NCBI GenBank assembly: GCA_020736575.1
Contig: JAGPYM010000001.1
Location: forward strand, 3,906,001 to 3,970,000
Direction of reading: 5' to 3'
DNA from: Thelonectria olida
Taxonomy: Eukaryota > Ascomycota > Sordariomycetes > Hypocreales > Nectriaceae
Length of the DNA: 64,000 nt
In this document: positions 1 through 11,396 of the stretch, in pieces
Layout: each line of letters starts with the position of its first letter
How positions within the stretch are numbered: position 1 is the stretch's first letter
Translations under genes and position numbers: made by a program
Notes under the pieces: model-generated
Database searches by the model: none
What the model was told of the DNA's origin: nothing
Seen by the model: the letters and a program-made list of their open reading frames with translations, nothing else

Positions 1-1100
1 CGACTGGCCAAGAGATGCGAAGAGTGTAGGGGCATAGTAGATGAAAGCGTTCACTCCAGAGAATTGCTGGAAGAACAAAATGCCGCAACCCACAGCGGTT
101 CGGCGTCGGGTCTGTGGGTTGAAGAGATCGAGCCAGGTGACAATCTCAAGCTTAAGTCCGTGGACACCAGGGTGGCGGCGCTCAGTAATCGTCTTCTGGA
201 ATTGCGCGTCCGCAACGATTCCACGGTACTCGGTCTGAACACGACTATCGGTGGTGGGGAGGCGGCGAAGCTTAGCCAAACTGTTGAGAGAATCCTCGTT
301 GCGACCGACTAGAGCAAGCCATCGTGGAGAGTATGGGAAGAAGTTGATGCCAACGCCGACGATAGTGGCGGAGACCATCTGGAGACCAAAGGGAAGACGG
401 AACGAGACCTCGCCGGCCATGTCGCGGGTTCCGTAGGTAATCCAAAAGGATATAACAACACCGAGGACAATAGAAACAGATTCGAGGACAAGAAGGGTAC
501 CGCGGAGGTTAGGAGGGGCGATTTCGCTAATGTAGAGAGGAGCGCCCTATTGATAGTTTGTCAGTCACTATGTGAAGCATCTGTAGAACGATGGAAAAGA
601 CTTACCATGGCAAGGGTGCCGACTCCAATCCCACCAATTGTTCGCCCGACGACGAGCATTGGGTAATTGACAGCAGCCGTCTGAATAATAGCTCCGATAT
701 TGAAAATAACGACAACAACGACCAAGGCCCTCTTTCGAGAGATCTTGTCGGCCAACCAGGGCATCATGAAGCAGCCAATGAAGGCACCAAATTCTAGCAT
801 ACCAGTCATCAAGCCCTTCCCGAAGCCAGTTTCGGCATAGGGAAAGGCAGAGTGGAACTGAGGCATGACATTGATGATGGAAATGACGCCCTGATCGTAG
901 CCAAAAGAGAAGCCGCCAAAGGAGGCCAGAAAGGCGGCAGCCAGGACGAAGGGTGACTGTACAACACCAGCGAAGCCGCTGGGGCCGTATGAGACATCTT
1001 CGGCAAGATGGACGGGAAGCTCAGCGACGTCGATATTCTCGACAGTGCCGTCCTCCTCGTCGGAGAAGTGCTTCTCGTCCTTGGACTTGTAGTCGGCCAT
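1..1100 (-). CDS. MFS sugar transporter, 5' part (runs off window)
   Basis: This is a plasma-membrane sugar or quinate-type permease of the major facilitator superfamily. Its 3' end lies beyond the left edge. The ATG at 1100 starts MADYKSKDEK; the frame is open further upstream, but only this start gives the usual short acidic cytosolic tail. One intron (547-605, GTAAGT...ATAG) separates a 495-nt first exon from a second exon that is open to base 1, so about 347 residues are visible. Family signatures are seen in order: GGFSFGYDQG in the first membrane segment, GRTIGGIGVG, SEIAPPNLRG after the intron, YSPRWL (the PESPRWL position), and QQFSGVNAFIYYAP near the edge. About seven of the expected twelve membrane helices are present. 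The substrate cannot be told from the sequence. No disruption is seen in the visible part. Confidence 0.9.
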
Positions 1101-4100
1101 GGTTGGGTTTGACTCTATCGTGGTTGGAGTAGTGGTCGAATGGTCTCGTACAGACAGTTGGGGTAATGTCCCATGAGAGGAAGCAAGTAAAGAGCAAAAC
1201 AATGCAAGAATGGACAACAGCAAGAACAATGCGCTTGAAGCTTGGGCTAGATGATGAAGCCAGAGGCTGTAGGTATGATGTCTGGAATGGAAGGGAAACG
1301 CCAGTTGAGGATTGGGAGGATCACGACCTTTTATAAGAAAACCAAGGAGAGGCAAGGGACGGGCATCAACCCCCTCAGTCAGTGAGGTTAGGGGCAAGAT
1401 AGCGTGGTCAAGAAGGGCGCCATGGCGATGTTGTTGCCCTGCTCCCCCACACAAGAAACGAGACGGATGCTTGTCCCCGCAAGTCAGGACACCCCCAGAA
1501 TTCCCCAGACGCCCCCCCCCAGACAAATTCTCCTCTCTTTACCAATGGCCAGGCTTTCTGGCATGCGTCGGGGGTTTGAAGGAGGGGCTGGGTTACCCTT
1601 GCTACAGAAGATGACGAAGAAGTTGAATGACGCCACGGGCCGTGAGGGGGCGCGGCTGCGAATTCTCTCGTCTGGCATTGGCCATTCCCAACTCTCAAGA
1701 CCATCCCAGCCCAAGCCTTGGCCTTAATTGTGCTGCCGGCTCGGCCTTTGTAGTATGGGTATGGGTCTTCTCGACAAGGGCTCCTCCCGGCGCCCCGTAT
1801 CCGTAGTAATCTGGAAAGAGAGCCTGGAGAAAGGGAAGAGAGCAAAGAATTGGAGAATACGACGAAAAATCCTGGAGAGACGCGCGGGGATTGCGGGGTT
1901 TAATCCACCCCCGACTCCTTGCTGCAAACGTCCGCCCGTCGTCCGGTACGTAATTGCTTGTGCCCCGATTCGATGATGATTCTGCTCATTTTGTGGATTT
2001 TCCTTTCGACTTGCTTGCAAAGATGACGTCCCGTAGTTACCCGGTAAAGGGAGAAGGGGAAAGGGGTGTTGTTGAAATGCCTCCTCCAAGTAAGTATTCA
2101 CGGATGGCACCACCGTTGAGAGCCAGCCATTCGTAAAGAGTTCAGGCCTCAAACACAGGGACCAGGCAACTAGCCATTGGGGTAATACCAAGTTCTGCTT
2201 CAAGTACAGTACATACATTGGCCTTCTCCATGTGTTTGTATGCCTCAGTCTCACATCTTCCTTGTTGCAGCATCTTCCCTGACTCGCGTGCGGCCGTTTA
2301 CCGCCTCGTAAGAGCCACTCTTCCAACCGTTCTTTATATTCTTTCCTGTCATCCATCGGGCGATTCTTCGTACCAACACAACTCCGGGGTTCCCGCAGGG
2401 AATGTTCATCCACGACCCAGAACTTGTGTCTTTGCTACCCCACCTCAAGACTGCGCGCGCTCTCCAAAAGACTCGCCCTCAAAGAGCAAGCGTCGCTCAA
2501 GCCTACCAAACAAGGGCATGGCCTAAGCTCTCTAGCTTTGCCACGTTTCGCCGCCAAGTTGAGCGGCTTTTCCATTTGCCAGGGGGAAGCCGATTGGGAC
2601 ATGGGATGGGCAAAATGGCTCTTGGATCTTTTGCCTCCGCGGCTTCAGATCACACTATGCCCGAAAGCCATCAAGCCTCGTTTGCTACGCTAACTCAGCA
2701 ATAGCAGATGATCGACTTCAGACCTCAATGACCAGGGGCGTCAAGCCCAGAAAGGGAATCTGACACTGATCCCAGGACTCGCCCTTCAGGGCCTCTTTCA
2801 GTTGAGCACACCAACAACATCCTTCCGGGCCGAATCCTACATTCCCTTTGCATGATCCAGTTGTCGTACAACATGTAAAGATGCCTTCTTTCCCCGAGAC
2901 CCTCTCTTTGCCCACGGCACCTTCCCATCCTGGCAACTACCGCTTAGCTATCAACATCGAGAGCAACGTTCGTGGTGGACTTAGGGGCGTGTTAGAGTCA
3001 CCAATCACCTCATACGCCAAGCGTCTCTGCACCAACGACTATGAGATGTTGAAGTAATTATCTCGCCTAAAGTGACTCTGCAGTGATTAATTCTTGTATC
3101 TGGGGAGGAACGTGGACTGAGGCATGTGTTAGTTGCAGAATTAAAAGAGGTATGCGCTTCTTGCCAAGTCTTCTTGGTGCAACATCCATTAATGAACATA
3201 CTTTGAGACTCCCGTGATCATGCAGTTGTTGGTAATCTGGATAGGGAGATAAAGAGGAAGAACCCTAAACGAACGGTTCAGTCAGGGATAGCCTGACAGA
3301 GAAAGGCTGTGATTTTGGGGTAAAGATTGAGGTCGGAATTGCAATAGTGTCGACTTCATGCAGAAGTTCTATACCCTCCTTGACCACTTCATGAAGATAT
3401 TCTCTATAGTAGTGGATTTGCCGCAGAATGTAGAGCATTTTTACTACGATTATAAACTCAGTTCACATTAAAGCATCGCTGTTCTCTCCATAGAATGAGG
3501 AATCAACTTGACCTCTAGTACATAATATGACATGATAGCCGCCAGTTGAGTGATGGCTCTGGCGGCGAGAGAAGAATCCTTCTATCTTTGGACATAGATC
3601 TACCCGTGATCAGCTACGCATACATTTGTTCACAGCCAGTTTCCCCTCATTAGGCAATGCAAGATACGAGTACTTAATTGAGCGGGATATCCAGGAATCA
3701 CCATTCAACGAGACCTTCGTTCCTCGAATTAGAGCCTGCAAAATACCCTACAGCCTGGAAACTTGAGATATTCATCTGACATATTGTGTCTTCTCCATGT
3801 TTCGTACTCTGAATTGGGCAAGTCTGAAGAACTGCCAAACTTGACTACAGAACCGAGCCATTTACTATCACTAGGATTTCCTATCTCCCTGAGACTTTTG
3901 TCATAAAACCATGATTCTCTTTCCGGAGGTGTGTAGCTAACTCTCAAAGCTACCCAAACACCAAGATCACAGACCCATGCCTCCCCTTAGGCACCCAAAT
4001 TGTCTCCCCGGCTTCCCCGATTCCTTTCCCCGGATACTTTCATGGATGATGCTCTGGAGAAAAATAGCTGTCAAGGGGGGCGTGGAGGCCTGATTCCCGG

Positions 4101-6975
4101 CTGTTTGGACAACCATGTGGTGGCTCGGCATGCCGGAGCTGAGAAGTGGCCAGTGAGCGTGCATACATCCTGATTAGACAGTTCATATGTGCAGTTTCAA
4201 CAACGGAGCAGACGGGAACAAGCATCCAAACGGTTCTCTCGACGTCGTCCTTGATAGGGTCCACATCGGTGAGGTCAGGAGAATGGGTCAGCTGACGAGA
4301 CCGCCTTTTGATACACGTTCAGTTGAACCTGGGACCCATACCAGACGAACCGTTGCGTGATGGTAACGGTGATCACCATCGGCGAGCAGTCCGGGTACTT
4401 CAAACCCAAGCCGGAAACCAAACCGAACACTGGAGGAAATTTGTTTCACACGCTGCGAACTTGTGAATCGATCATGGAACATGGATAATGATGATGAGCA
4501 CGCATGGATCAAGGAGTGCGGGCGAAGATGCCAGAACAAGGAATGCCATGGGGCGCGATCATCGGTGTGGGACACGCCCAACGACGCCCCATCGAAATGT
4601 TAAACTGCAAAGTTTCCTGTCCTAGCTTGAAGAGGAAGTGTGCGGCGCGAATTGTCGAATTGGAGTAGGCAGGGGTGCAGAGGCTCGGACGGTTGGGGTA
4701 ACGGTGCGTCGGCTTGACTCGCGTTGGGACCTGGGGTTGTTTTCACTCATGGCCCTTGGTCCTTTCTTTGGCTTGTTGGTCATCTAGAACCCACGGCTTC
4801 TGGTTGATGGGTGTATTCTTTGCGATCGAGGAATTGCCCGTTGGCTTTGTTTGTCAAGGATGTTATTACCGCCGTCACCAGCTGACATCTATCTCCTCAT
4901 GGCCATTCCACCATCCCAGTTCTCACGGAGGGGTATTATTCACTGGTCAACTCTTCTGTGCACTCGTACTTTTCATCACAGCGAGGCCTTCCATCTCTAT
5001 CTCCACATGACGTCCGCATGGGACTTACACCACTGTGAGTTTGAGTTGAGTCACTTTTATGGCATGGATATCTCTTCCTCCTTTTGCCCCTCCCACACCA
5101 ACTCTTCGTTAGTGGCTTCATTACCCAACCCCAATGCCCAACTTGAAGCCGGGGACGTGCGGGGAACTCGACCAAAGCCTCCGCTCTCTGCACTAGAATG
5201 CCTCGGACTCATAGTTTCCTGTCATCGAAGAATCCAATCAAGTCGATTTCGGGCTCGGAGCTCCCTAGGGCAAGTAGCACGGTTACATTTCAAGGCGGGT
5301 TTTTGCTTACATAGACTCGGGCCAATGTTGCAGTGGTGGTGTGGGCTACTTCGCATTGTTTTGCCCTGCCTTACATTGCCGCCCATGTTGCCCGCCGAGC
5401 CTGTGATCGGGGCAGGTGCTGGATTGTGCAAAGATGAGTTATACAATGCAGTGAAGCCGAGGCCCCTGTTGACCGCCTGAATTTGGAGCGACGGCTCCCC
5501 CTTGATGGAAATGCTTGTTCATCCCGACGCGAAACCTTTCATTTGCCTTGCTCTCGCCCCGGTCTTGACTCCATCCTCCAAAACAAAATGTGCGAATGAC
5601 ATCATAATTATCATCAATAGCACTAGGATCATGACCAAACGGTAGTTGGAGAATCGCTGCTCGTGAGCAAAATCTCCGTGATTGGGGCTGTCGACAGATC
5701 AGCCCATAGCCACTCCTCCTGTTCCCGACTCCTCACACCTCATTTTCTCTCTGTGCGGAGTAACCTTGCTCACACCGTTAACACACCCGCCTGTTCTTGA
5801 CTCCTGGTTCATATGGCCTGCCTGTCCGAGTACTGTACATCCTCTCCAAGTGACACACTCGCAGGGTTGGCCTTGGGCAATCAGCTCATTGTCCTGGGAG
5901 CGGAAAAGGCGCGACGCCACGATGACGATCTCTCAGCCTCTGCCGCCGGACACCATCTGTTTGAATCGCGATAGAGCATCGGCTCGTCGATGGATAGTTA
6001 CAGCGAGCCACACTCGTCAAACACTAGTCACCTGTCACTGTCGGGATAAAAATCGACGCCAATGAAGCTGTGCCGATATGTCGCAAATGACAATACCATG
6101 GGAAATGGGAAATGGGCTTTGTTCAATTCGGCATTTCTCAGTCTCGGATTTCTCGCCGGCCGTTGCCATTTTCAGGTGTCAATGTGTGCACCATCTTCTT
6201 GTGCCAGATTTGATGGCATCGCCCCTTGTTCCTTGTTGCATGGGCTCCCATGGCTCACAGAGCCGTCCGTAGTTACCAGGTCAGCCAATGCTCCTAAGGG
6301 GTGGGAGCATGGGACCATGAGTCGACAACGCCATCAATTGTTGCATAAGAATGCCGAACTTTCAGGACCCTGGGTTGGGCACCTGTGTCAAGGTATTTGG
6401 GGCAAAGGTCTCATTTTTTAATAGCCTCTCAAATTATTTTTCTCATTGTCATCATCATCACTTACTCTCGACAACAGACCATCTTTCCCGCCTACCGGCT
6501 CCCCGGGTGGATGCTGATGGATGTGCCAAGTCCCAAAAATCCTTCATCTCACTCCTCGTTCACGCACGCACTCGGCAGATATTGCCATTCTCGTCGAATC
6601 AGGAAACTACCATGACCTTTGCATTAGAAACGAATACGTTGAAAGACGAGGAGAAATAAATATCTGGATAAACAAGAGTAAATATGCAGAAAGTCAGGAG
6701 TTAAAGCAGAGAAATAGAGACCGCTGGAACTAACAAGATAAAGTCAATAAATAAGGATAATATGGAAGCAACTCGAGCAAGCAGGGAGTCCGAATTCTCC
6801 GAGATAAGGACGACATCTCGAAATGCGGGTTAGCGCAAACTCGCGTTCCCCAGATTCCGGGATCATTCCAGCCCCTCCTCTCTTCCCCTTCTATTCGTAC
6901 TTCGTAGACATTCCCACACGTTTCTCTCATTGGGCTCAATGGCCGTTTCCTAGAGCTAAGCTCACCGTATACGAT
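1101..6975. other. Gene-free stretch, 5.9 kb
   Basis: No convincing gene was found on either strand. The longest open frames (1724-2413 minus, 4851-5480 plus) have no recognisable domain, no plausible intron-joined continuation and random-looking composition. The first ~300 nt hold the transporter promoter and leader. A C-run lies near 1510-1520. No tRNA, repeat array or transposon end was recognised. Confidence 0.5.
1328..1335 (-). promoter_or_regulatory. TATA box of the sugar transporter
   Basis: TATAAAAG reads on the minus strand about 230 nt before the transporter ATG at 1100. This is a plausible core promoter with a long 5' leader. The position fits; function is inferred. Confidence 0.4.
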
Positions 6976-8703
6976 ATGGACTCGGAGGCACCCGTTCAGC
7001 CCGCAACGGCGAGACAACGCTCTCGTCTTGGTCCGTCACAAGACCCCAACAATCTTCACGAACAAGCCTCCTAACTATAAGTCCAGGCTGTTATACATGT
7101 AAGTTTCGCAAGGTCAAATGCGAAGCAGCTTCGCGACAGTCAGAAACAACCAATGGGGCTCCATCTGGTTGCTCCAACCGCAAACGACTTGGCTTCCAAT
7201 GTCGATGGTCTGCGGGAGAGCAGTTTGCACCACCCCCAAAACGCAGAAGAACTATTGGCCGTTGCTGTAGACGAATGAGGAGGCCGACGATCCAGGTCCG
7301 GCCGACATCGAACAACCTCATGTGGCGCCCCCGTCTGCCCCTGAGGGCATCCCCGTGAGCCATGGTCTGGACGCTCTGTCTGGCCACTCCTCAGGCCCCT
7401 CTTCATACATCCTGGACGACTTCTTCGTCGATTCCGATGTAGGCCTGCTGTCTGGCCCTCTAGACCTAAGCCTAGCAGGCGAAGGGCTGGAATTCATCCC
7501 TCTGCCGATGGTAGATCCATCGGTGCTGCTCCCATCTCTGAGTCGACGGAAGCTGTCCAGTCTTTGGAATGGCCGCCAATCCGGATTCCTGCCATGACCC
7601 GGGATCAGTTGACAACTGGCAACCATGATGATGGATCGCTCGAATCAAGTAGCGACATGTATCCCTCTGTCAATGACGACAATCGGCAGTTGATCCAGCA
7701 TTATCTGGAGGTCATGAAGGGCTACTCAAAAGTCGACGAACGGTCCAAGGATGCCAACAACTTGTTTATATCAGCCTTCTCCCAGTCTCTCCTTTTCCCA
7801 CCACTATTCTACGCCATTCTCGCCTTCTCAGCTTCCCACATGTCAATCCAGGATGAATCATACGTCGCCCAAGCAACAAACTTTGACCGTCTCGCAACAG
7901 AATCGTTCGAGACATTCAAGCGAGACCACCAAGCAGAAGTTGAGGGTCTCCTATCAGCCTTGTTCGTCCGTATCAAAAAGGTCCATGTCATGGGAGGTAG
8001 TGCCGACTCCTTTCTGGCTCTCATCTCAGCTGCTTCTGATATCGTCGCAACCGAGCATGGCGCTGCAACTTTGCAGCCTCCCACTGCCTTGGCCAGACGC
8101 ATCATCCTCCGACTCGCCATTCTGGATTCCTGGGCCGCCTGCTATCGCCTGGATGGTGGTGCCCTCATATCCCGGCTGAAGAAAATTCCGTCATTGGCGT
8201 TCATCTTTGACTCCAAAATTGACGGGGCGGAATCCTTGGGAGCCGTCGTCAACTTGCTTCGTGCCAATATGCTTCGTATGCACGTCGCCAGATGGAAAGC
8301 GAATTCATTGGCTCGCCTCCGCTTCGGACAGATCAAGTCAAGTCTCTCTATGCGATATTAAGAGCGAGATCGATCGATGGGAACGGCAGATGGATAGGGA
8401 GCCAAATACGACGGCTCGGGCGAAGAGGGTGCGCTTGGTTCGACAGCCTACAGTTCTTTCGCGGTCCTCTCTGCACTCCATTCGGCCTTGTTGTATCTCT
8501 ACCACATATATGTGAGTTTTCTTCCTCCGACCCCTCATCCGCTCTCTCTATTGACCGCAAAGAAGCCTCTGCCATCCATCAGGCAGGATGTCTCCATCTC
8601 CACAATCCTCCTACCAGCTCCAAGTCTACCGTATTACCTCGCGAGCTGGTTCACCGTCGTTAATATTACCTTCTTCCCTTTTCCTAGCCGGCCTACTAAC
8701 TGA
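6976..8703 (+). pseudogene. Decayed Zn2Cys6 transcription factor (ARCA-like)
   Basis: This is the remains of a fungal nuclear regulator. An ATG at 6976 opens a typical N-terminus (MDSEAPVQPATARQRSRLG) that stops at 7072. The zinc cluster follows in another frame at 7089-7190: PGCYTCKFRKVKC, then CSNRKRLGFQC. The family form is CSNCKRL, so one zinc-binding Cys has become Arg (CGC). The linker (7322-7597), the alpha-helical regulatory domain (about 7590-8360, including a DNRQLIQHYLEVMKGY stretch), the DRWERQMDREP segment (8350-8440) and the LHSALLYLYHIYV segment (8470-8515) each lie in a different frame from their neighbour. No GT-AG pair would explain the shifts. At least three frame breaks plus the lost Cys make a functional product very unlikely. 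The 3' end is approximate. Confidence 0.75.
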
Positions 8704-9637
8704 CGACCCAATCCAGCGTGATTAGGTTTTAAAAGTCTTCGCAAAAGGCGAGCAGTAGGGGGATAACCACTTGAAGCCAAGCCCAAGTGTTAGGGTGGGA
8801 CATAGTAGATGAGGTTATTATTAAGTCGCGATTACATAGAGGGTTACAATCACATAAAGTTTACAGATTAAGAAGTTTATTTACCCTTCACGCGCTCCTG
8901 AAGTTAATACTCACGTTAAGACGCTCGCATTATTAAATTATACTCACTTGGGGGTTAGTTAAGTTAAGTTTGTTATAAGGAGCTGAGGGCGGGTCAGGCG
9001 CCGAGGGCGCGCCAAGCTTTTGCCGTGCCCTTAGTAGCTGTATGCGATGCAGTCTCGCAACGAGTTGCAAGAATTGGTTGATCTTTTTGGCCCTGCCGGA
9101 TTGGTCTATTAGCGGGTTCAGTCACATCGCGCTGACCCTTATATAACCAGCTCTATTAATATATAATAAAATGCTCTTTAACCTCCTTAACTAGCAGGCC
9201 CTAATAGAACTTATAAATAAAGGAAAAACTGACCCTACAGCTTATAAATATATGATTTATAAAAACATCCTTGCAGTTAGTCAACAAATAACTCGGCAAG
9301 CACACCCACCTTCAGGTATCCAAGGGCTCAATCTAACACTCACGATCGCCCCGTTCCATAGTGGCCCAATCTATAGGTAATCACAAAACACCTCTCGGGT
9401 CTTAAAAGATACGAATCTCCTTTTCAGTCGGGCAATTTAAAAAACTCCTCCTCTCGGTCGCAATTAGCAGTAGAGATCAAACTCTCGTTTGATATTCGGC
9501 TCACTTCCTGTTTGCAGAAGGTACAGATGATTAGTACACTCACCAAGTGAGAATGGATGAAAGACCTCTGGTCAAGTTGCTTCGAGCGATCTATAAAAAA
9601 GTTTTAAAAAAACTTAACGGCCTCTGGCTAATAGAGG
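8704..9637. other. AT-rich stretch without genes
   Basis: This is rich in TA and in TTAAGTTAAG-like words, with stops in all frames. It looks like an old degraded repeat, or non-coding DNA at the left border of the virus-like island. A TATA-bearing control region at 9638-9853 points leftwards into it, so a decayed viral gene might be expected here, but no protein similarity could be recognised on the minus strand. The exact left border of the island is not visible. Confidence 0.4.
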
Positions 9638-9853
9638 GGGGCGTCCCGCCTTCTTTATACTCCCACTCGGTCCAACAGGCTGCAGTCCCTGCAGATGTAT
9701 AAACCTCTGGTTCCTATAGAAGTGGATCACCTCATATCCTCGATAATACGAACGGATTGACTCCGCTTCGCTCCGTTACTCTCCCAAGTCTACGCTCTAG
9801 TCATACTTCCTTCCAGCTTATCATGCACTGGTCCCCCGGTTTCCCAGTTTCCT
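9638..9853 (-). repeat. Left copy of a virus-like control region
   Basis: This ~200-bp block aligns by eye, in the same orientation and nearly without gaps, with 14563-14770. Shared elements in order are: a GGGCRTC start; a minus-strand TATA (GTATAAAG at 9653-9660); a 6-bp hairpin CTGCAG-TCC-CTGCAG at 9680-9694; GGTTCCTA; AACGGATT; a CTCCGCTTCGCTCCG word at 9761-9775; CTTCCTTCCA; and ACTGGTCCCCCGGTTTCCC from 9827. I judge identity at roughly 70%; it was not computed. It may be the intergenic or common region of a circular ssDNA virus, here driving leftward transcription. Confidence 0.6.
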
Positions 9854-10433
9854 CTATATACCAAAGTTAAAGGAACCCCTTCAGTCCGGTGCTCGCTTCG
9901 CTCTCACCTCCCCTGTGGGATATAGGGGAAACATTACCCTCGCGCCTTGGGCTTCACTCTATTACATTTCGTGTGAAAAGTGAAGCTATTCGCATTCACA
10001 TGTCCGCTCACTACGTTCGCTCCCGCATTAAAATGAAAAAGATTCTCTTTTCATGTGGAGGGTCGTCCCTTCGGTCCGTAGACCTCACTGCCGTTCGGAA
10101 CCTGCGGTGTTCACTTCGTTCACGACCTTCAGCTACGCTGCGCGTGGCCTTTTTTAAAGGAACTCTACTTATCTTTTGTTCATTCTTACCTCACCCATTT
10201 AGGCTACTTTATGGTGGTGGGGTGAGGCTACGGCATCTACGCAAAAGAGGATCACGATAATGAAATATGGTGTTGATAGCAAATCACAAATCAATTCAAT
10301 CTACCTTCATCACTTCGCTCCCAATCTAACGCGAGTAATCAAGATGGCTCGCTTTTAAAAGGTCGCTCGCTCTTATCTACAACTAAAAACTAAAACTAAA
10401 ACTGAAAACAAACTGTTCTAAAAGAATTAACCA
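9854..10433. other. Non-coding part of the virus-like island
   Basis: This lies between the left control region and the 3' end of the capsid-like gene. It is packed with short TCGCT/TTCGC words: GCTCGCTTCGCTCTC near 9891, GCTCACTACGTTCGCT at 10006-10021 (exact match to 14841-14856), GTTCACTTCGTTCACG near 10112 and GCTACGCTGCGCG near 10132. A CTAAAA-type A-rich run lies at about 10380-10415, next to the capsid-like stop codon. A 123-codon open frame (9889-10260, plus) is a by-product of these words and resembles nothing I know. Confidence 0.4.
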
Positions 10434-11185
10434 CTACTTCACGCGAATATAAATATTCGCATGAACATTCTTCATCCAACCTGTCTGATAAGGCCCCACA
10501 TTGCCTTTGGTCTCAACCCAAGTCTTTATACCACAGAGGATCATGTAGCGATCCCCGACAACTTGACCAAACTCATTACAAACGGGCACCTCTTTGTCAA
10601 TCTTCCAATAGGCGCGCAAAGACTCGTCGATATAGCTCCCCGCTGCATTGCCACTGCCTGAACCAACAGGGCGCTTCAAAAGATCCCACTTGGCCACACC
10701 AGAGTGAGAACCTTGCGACTTCTTATTCAAGAAACTGTCACCAGTTGGAAGAATGCCCTTCTTCGCCTTGGCACCGAACAAACTTCTGTTATCGACACTC
10801 TCGAAAGCTGCCTGGCCAATAATACCAGCCAAACCCTCGGCCTCACTAAGAGACCAAAACGAATCAACATGGTCCCCCTTTTGACCAGGAATGGGTTGTT
10901 TACCGGCAATAGAAAACTGGGCGCCATTGGCAAGTCCCATGTCATTGAGCTGACCCGACGGCACAGGAACACAAACCGCAAAAGCTTCCATAGGTCCACT
11001 ATGAAAAATGTCCAAATCCAAGGACACACCGGCGATATACACCGCACCCGCAGGGCCCTTCACATTAACAGGATGAGTTGCGACTCCGCGCACATGATCC
11101 CGAACAACCTCGGACACTGGGGCTACCCAGTAATACCTACGCGCTTCACTCCCCCAATCGTGAAGCTTGACAGGATCAGGACTAC

Positions 11186-11193
11186 CTGTAACC
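11186..11193 (+). repeat. hAT target-site duplication, left copy
   Basis: CTGTAACC directly precedes the left terminal inverted repeat and is identical to the 8 bases after the right end. Eight-bp duplications are the hallmark of hAT insertion. Confidence 0.95.
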
Positions 11194-11218
11194 CATACCT
11201 GGGCGTTTGAGTTAACTC
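11194..11218 (+). repeat. hAT left terminal inverted repeat
   Basis: The 25-bp end starts CATACCTGGGCG. It pairs with 14231-14255 with two mismatches and runs into AACTCATGAG subterminal palindromes. Confidence 0.9.
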
Positions 11219-11396
11219 ATGAGTTTCGACCCTTTTAACTCACTCATATGAGTTACGGCCTAGCCATAACTCACTCATGAGTTTAACTCAGACTCATGAG
11301 TCAACTCACCTATAATGATCATGTGACATCGCCAGCTTCCCAAATAGGAAGTTGGTGATAAGAATCTATGGTATTGAAGTGCAGAAAATCGCCGCG

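Noticed and set aside
1101..1526. In-frame upstream extension of the sugar transporter
   Set aside because: The extension lacks any family similarity, covers the TATA box at 1328-1335, and the ATG at 1100 gives the normal N-terminus.
1724..2413. 229-codon minus-strand open frame
   Set aside because: Basic, low-complexity translation with no domain, no conserved pattern and no intron-joined extension.
4851..5480. 209-codon plus-strand open frame in the left gene-free stretch
   Set aside because: No recognisable domain or signal; overlapped by equally long random frames on the other strand.
8661..8669. TAATATTAC, the nonanucleotide nick site of many circular ssDNA viruses
   Set aside because: It lies inside the 3' remains of the Zn2Cys6 pseudogene, outside the duplicated control regions, and no inverted repeat flanks it; most likely chance.
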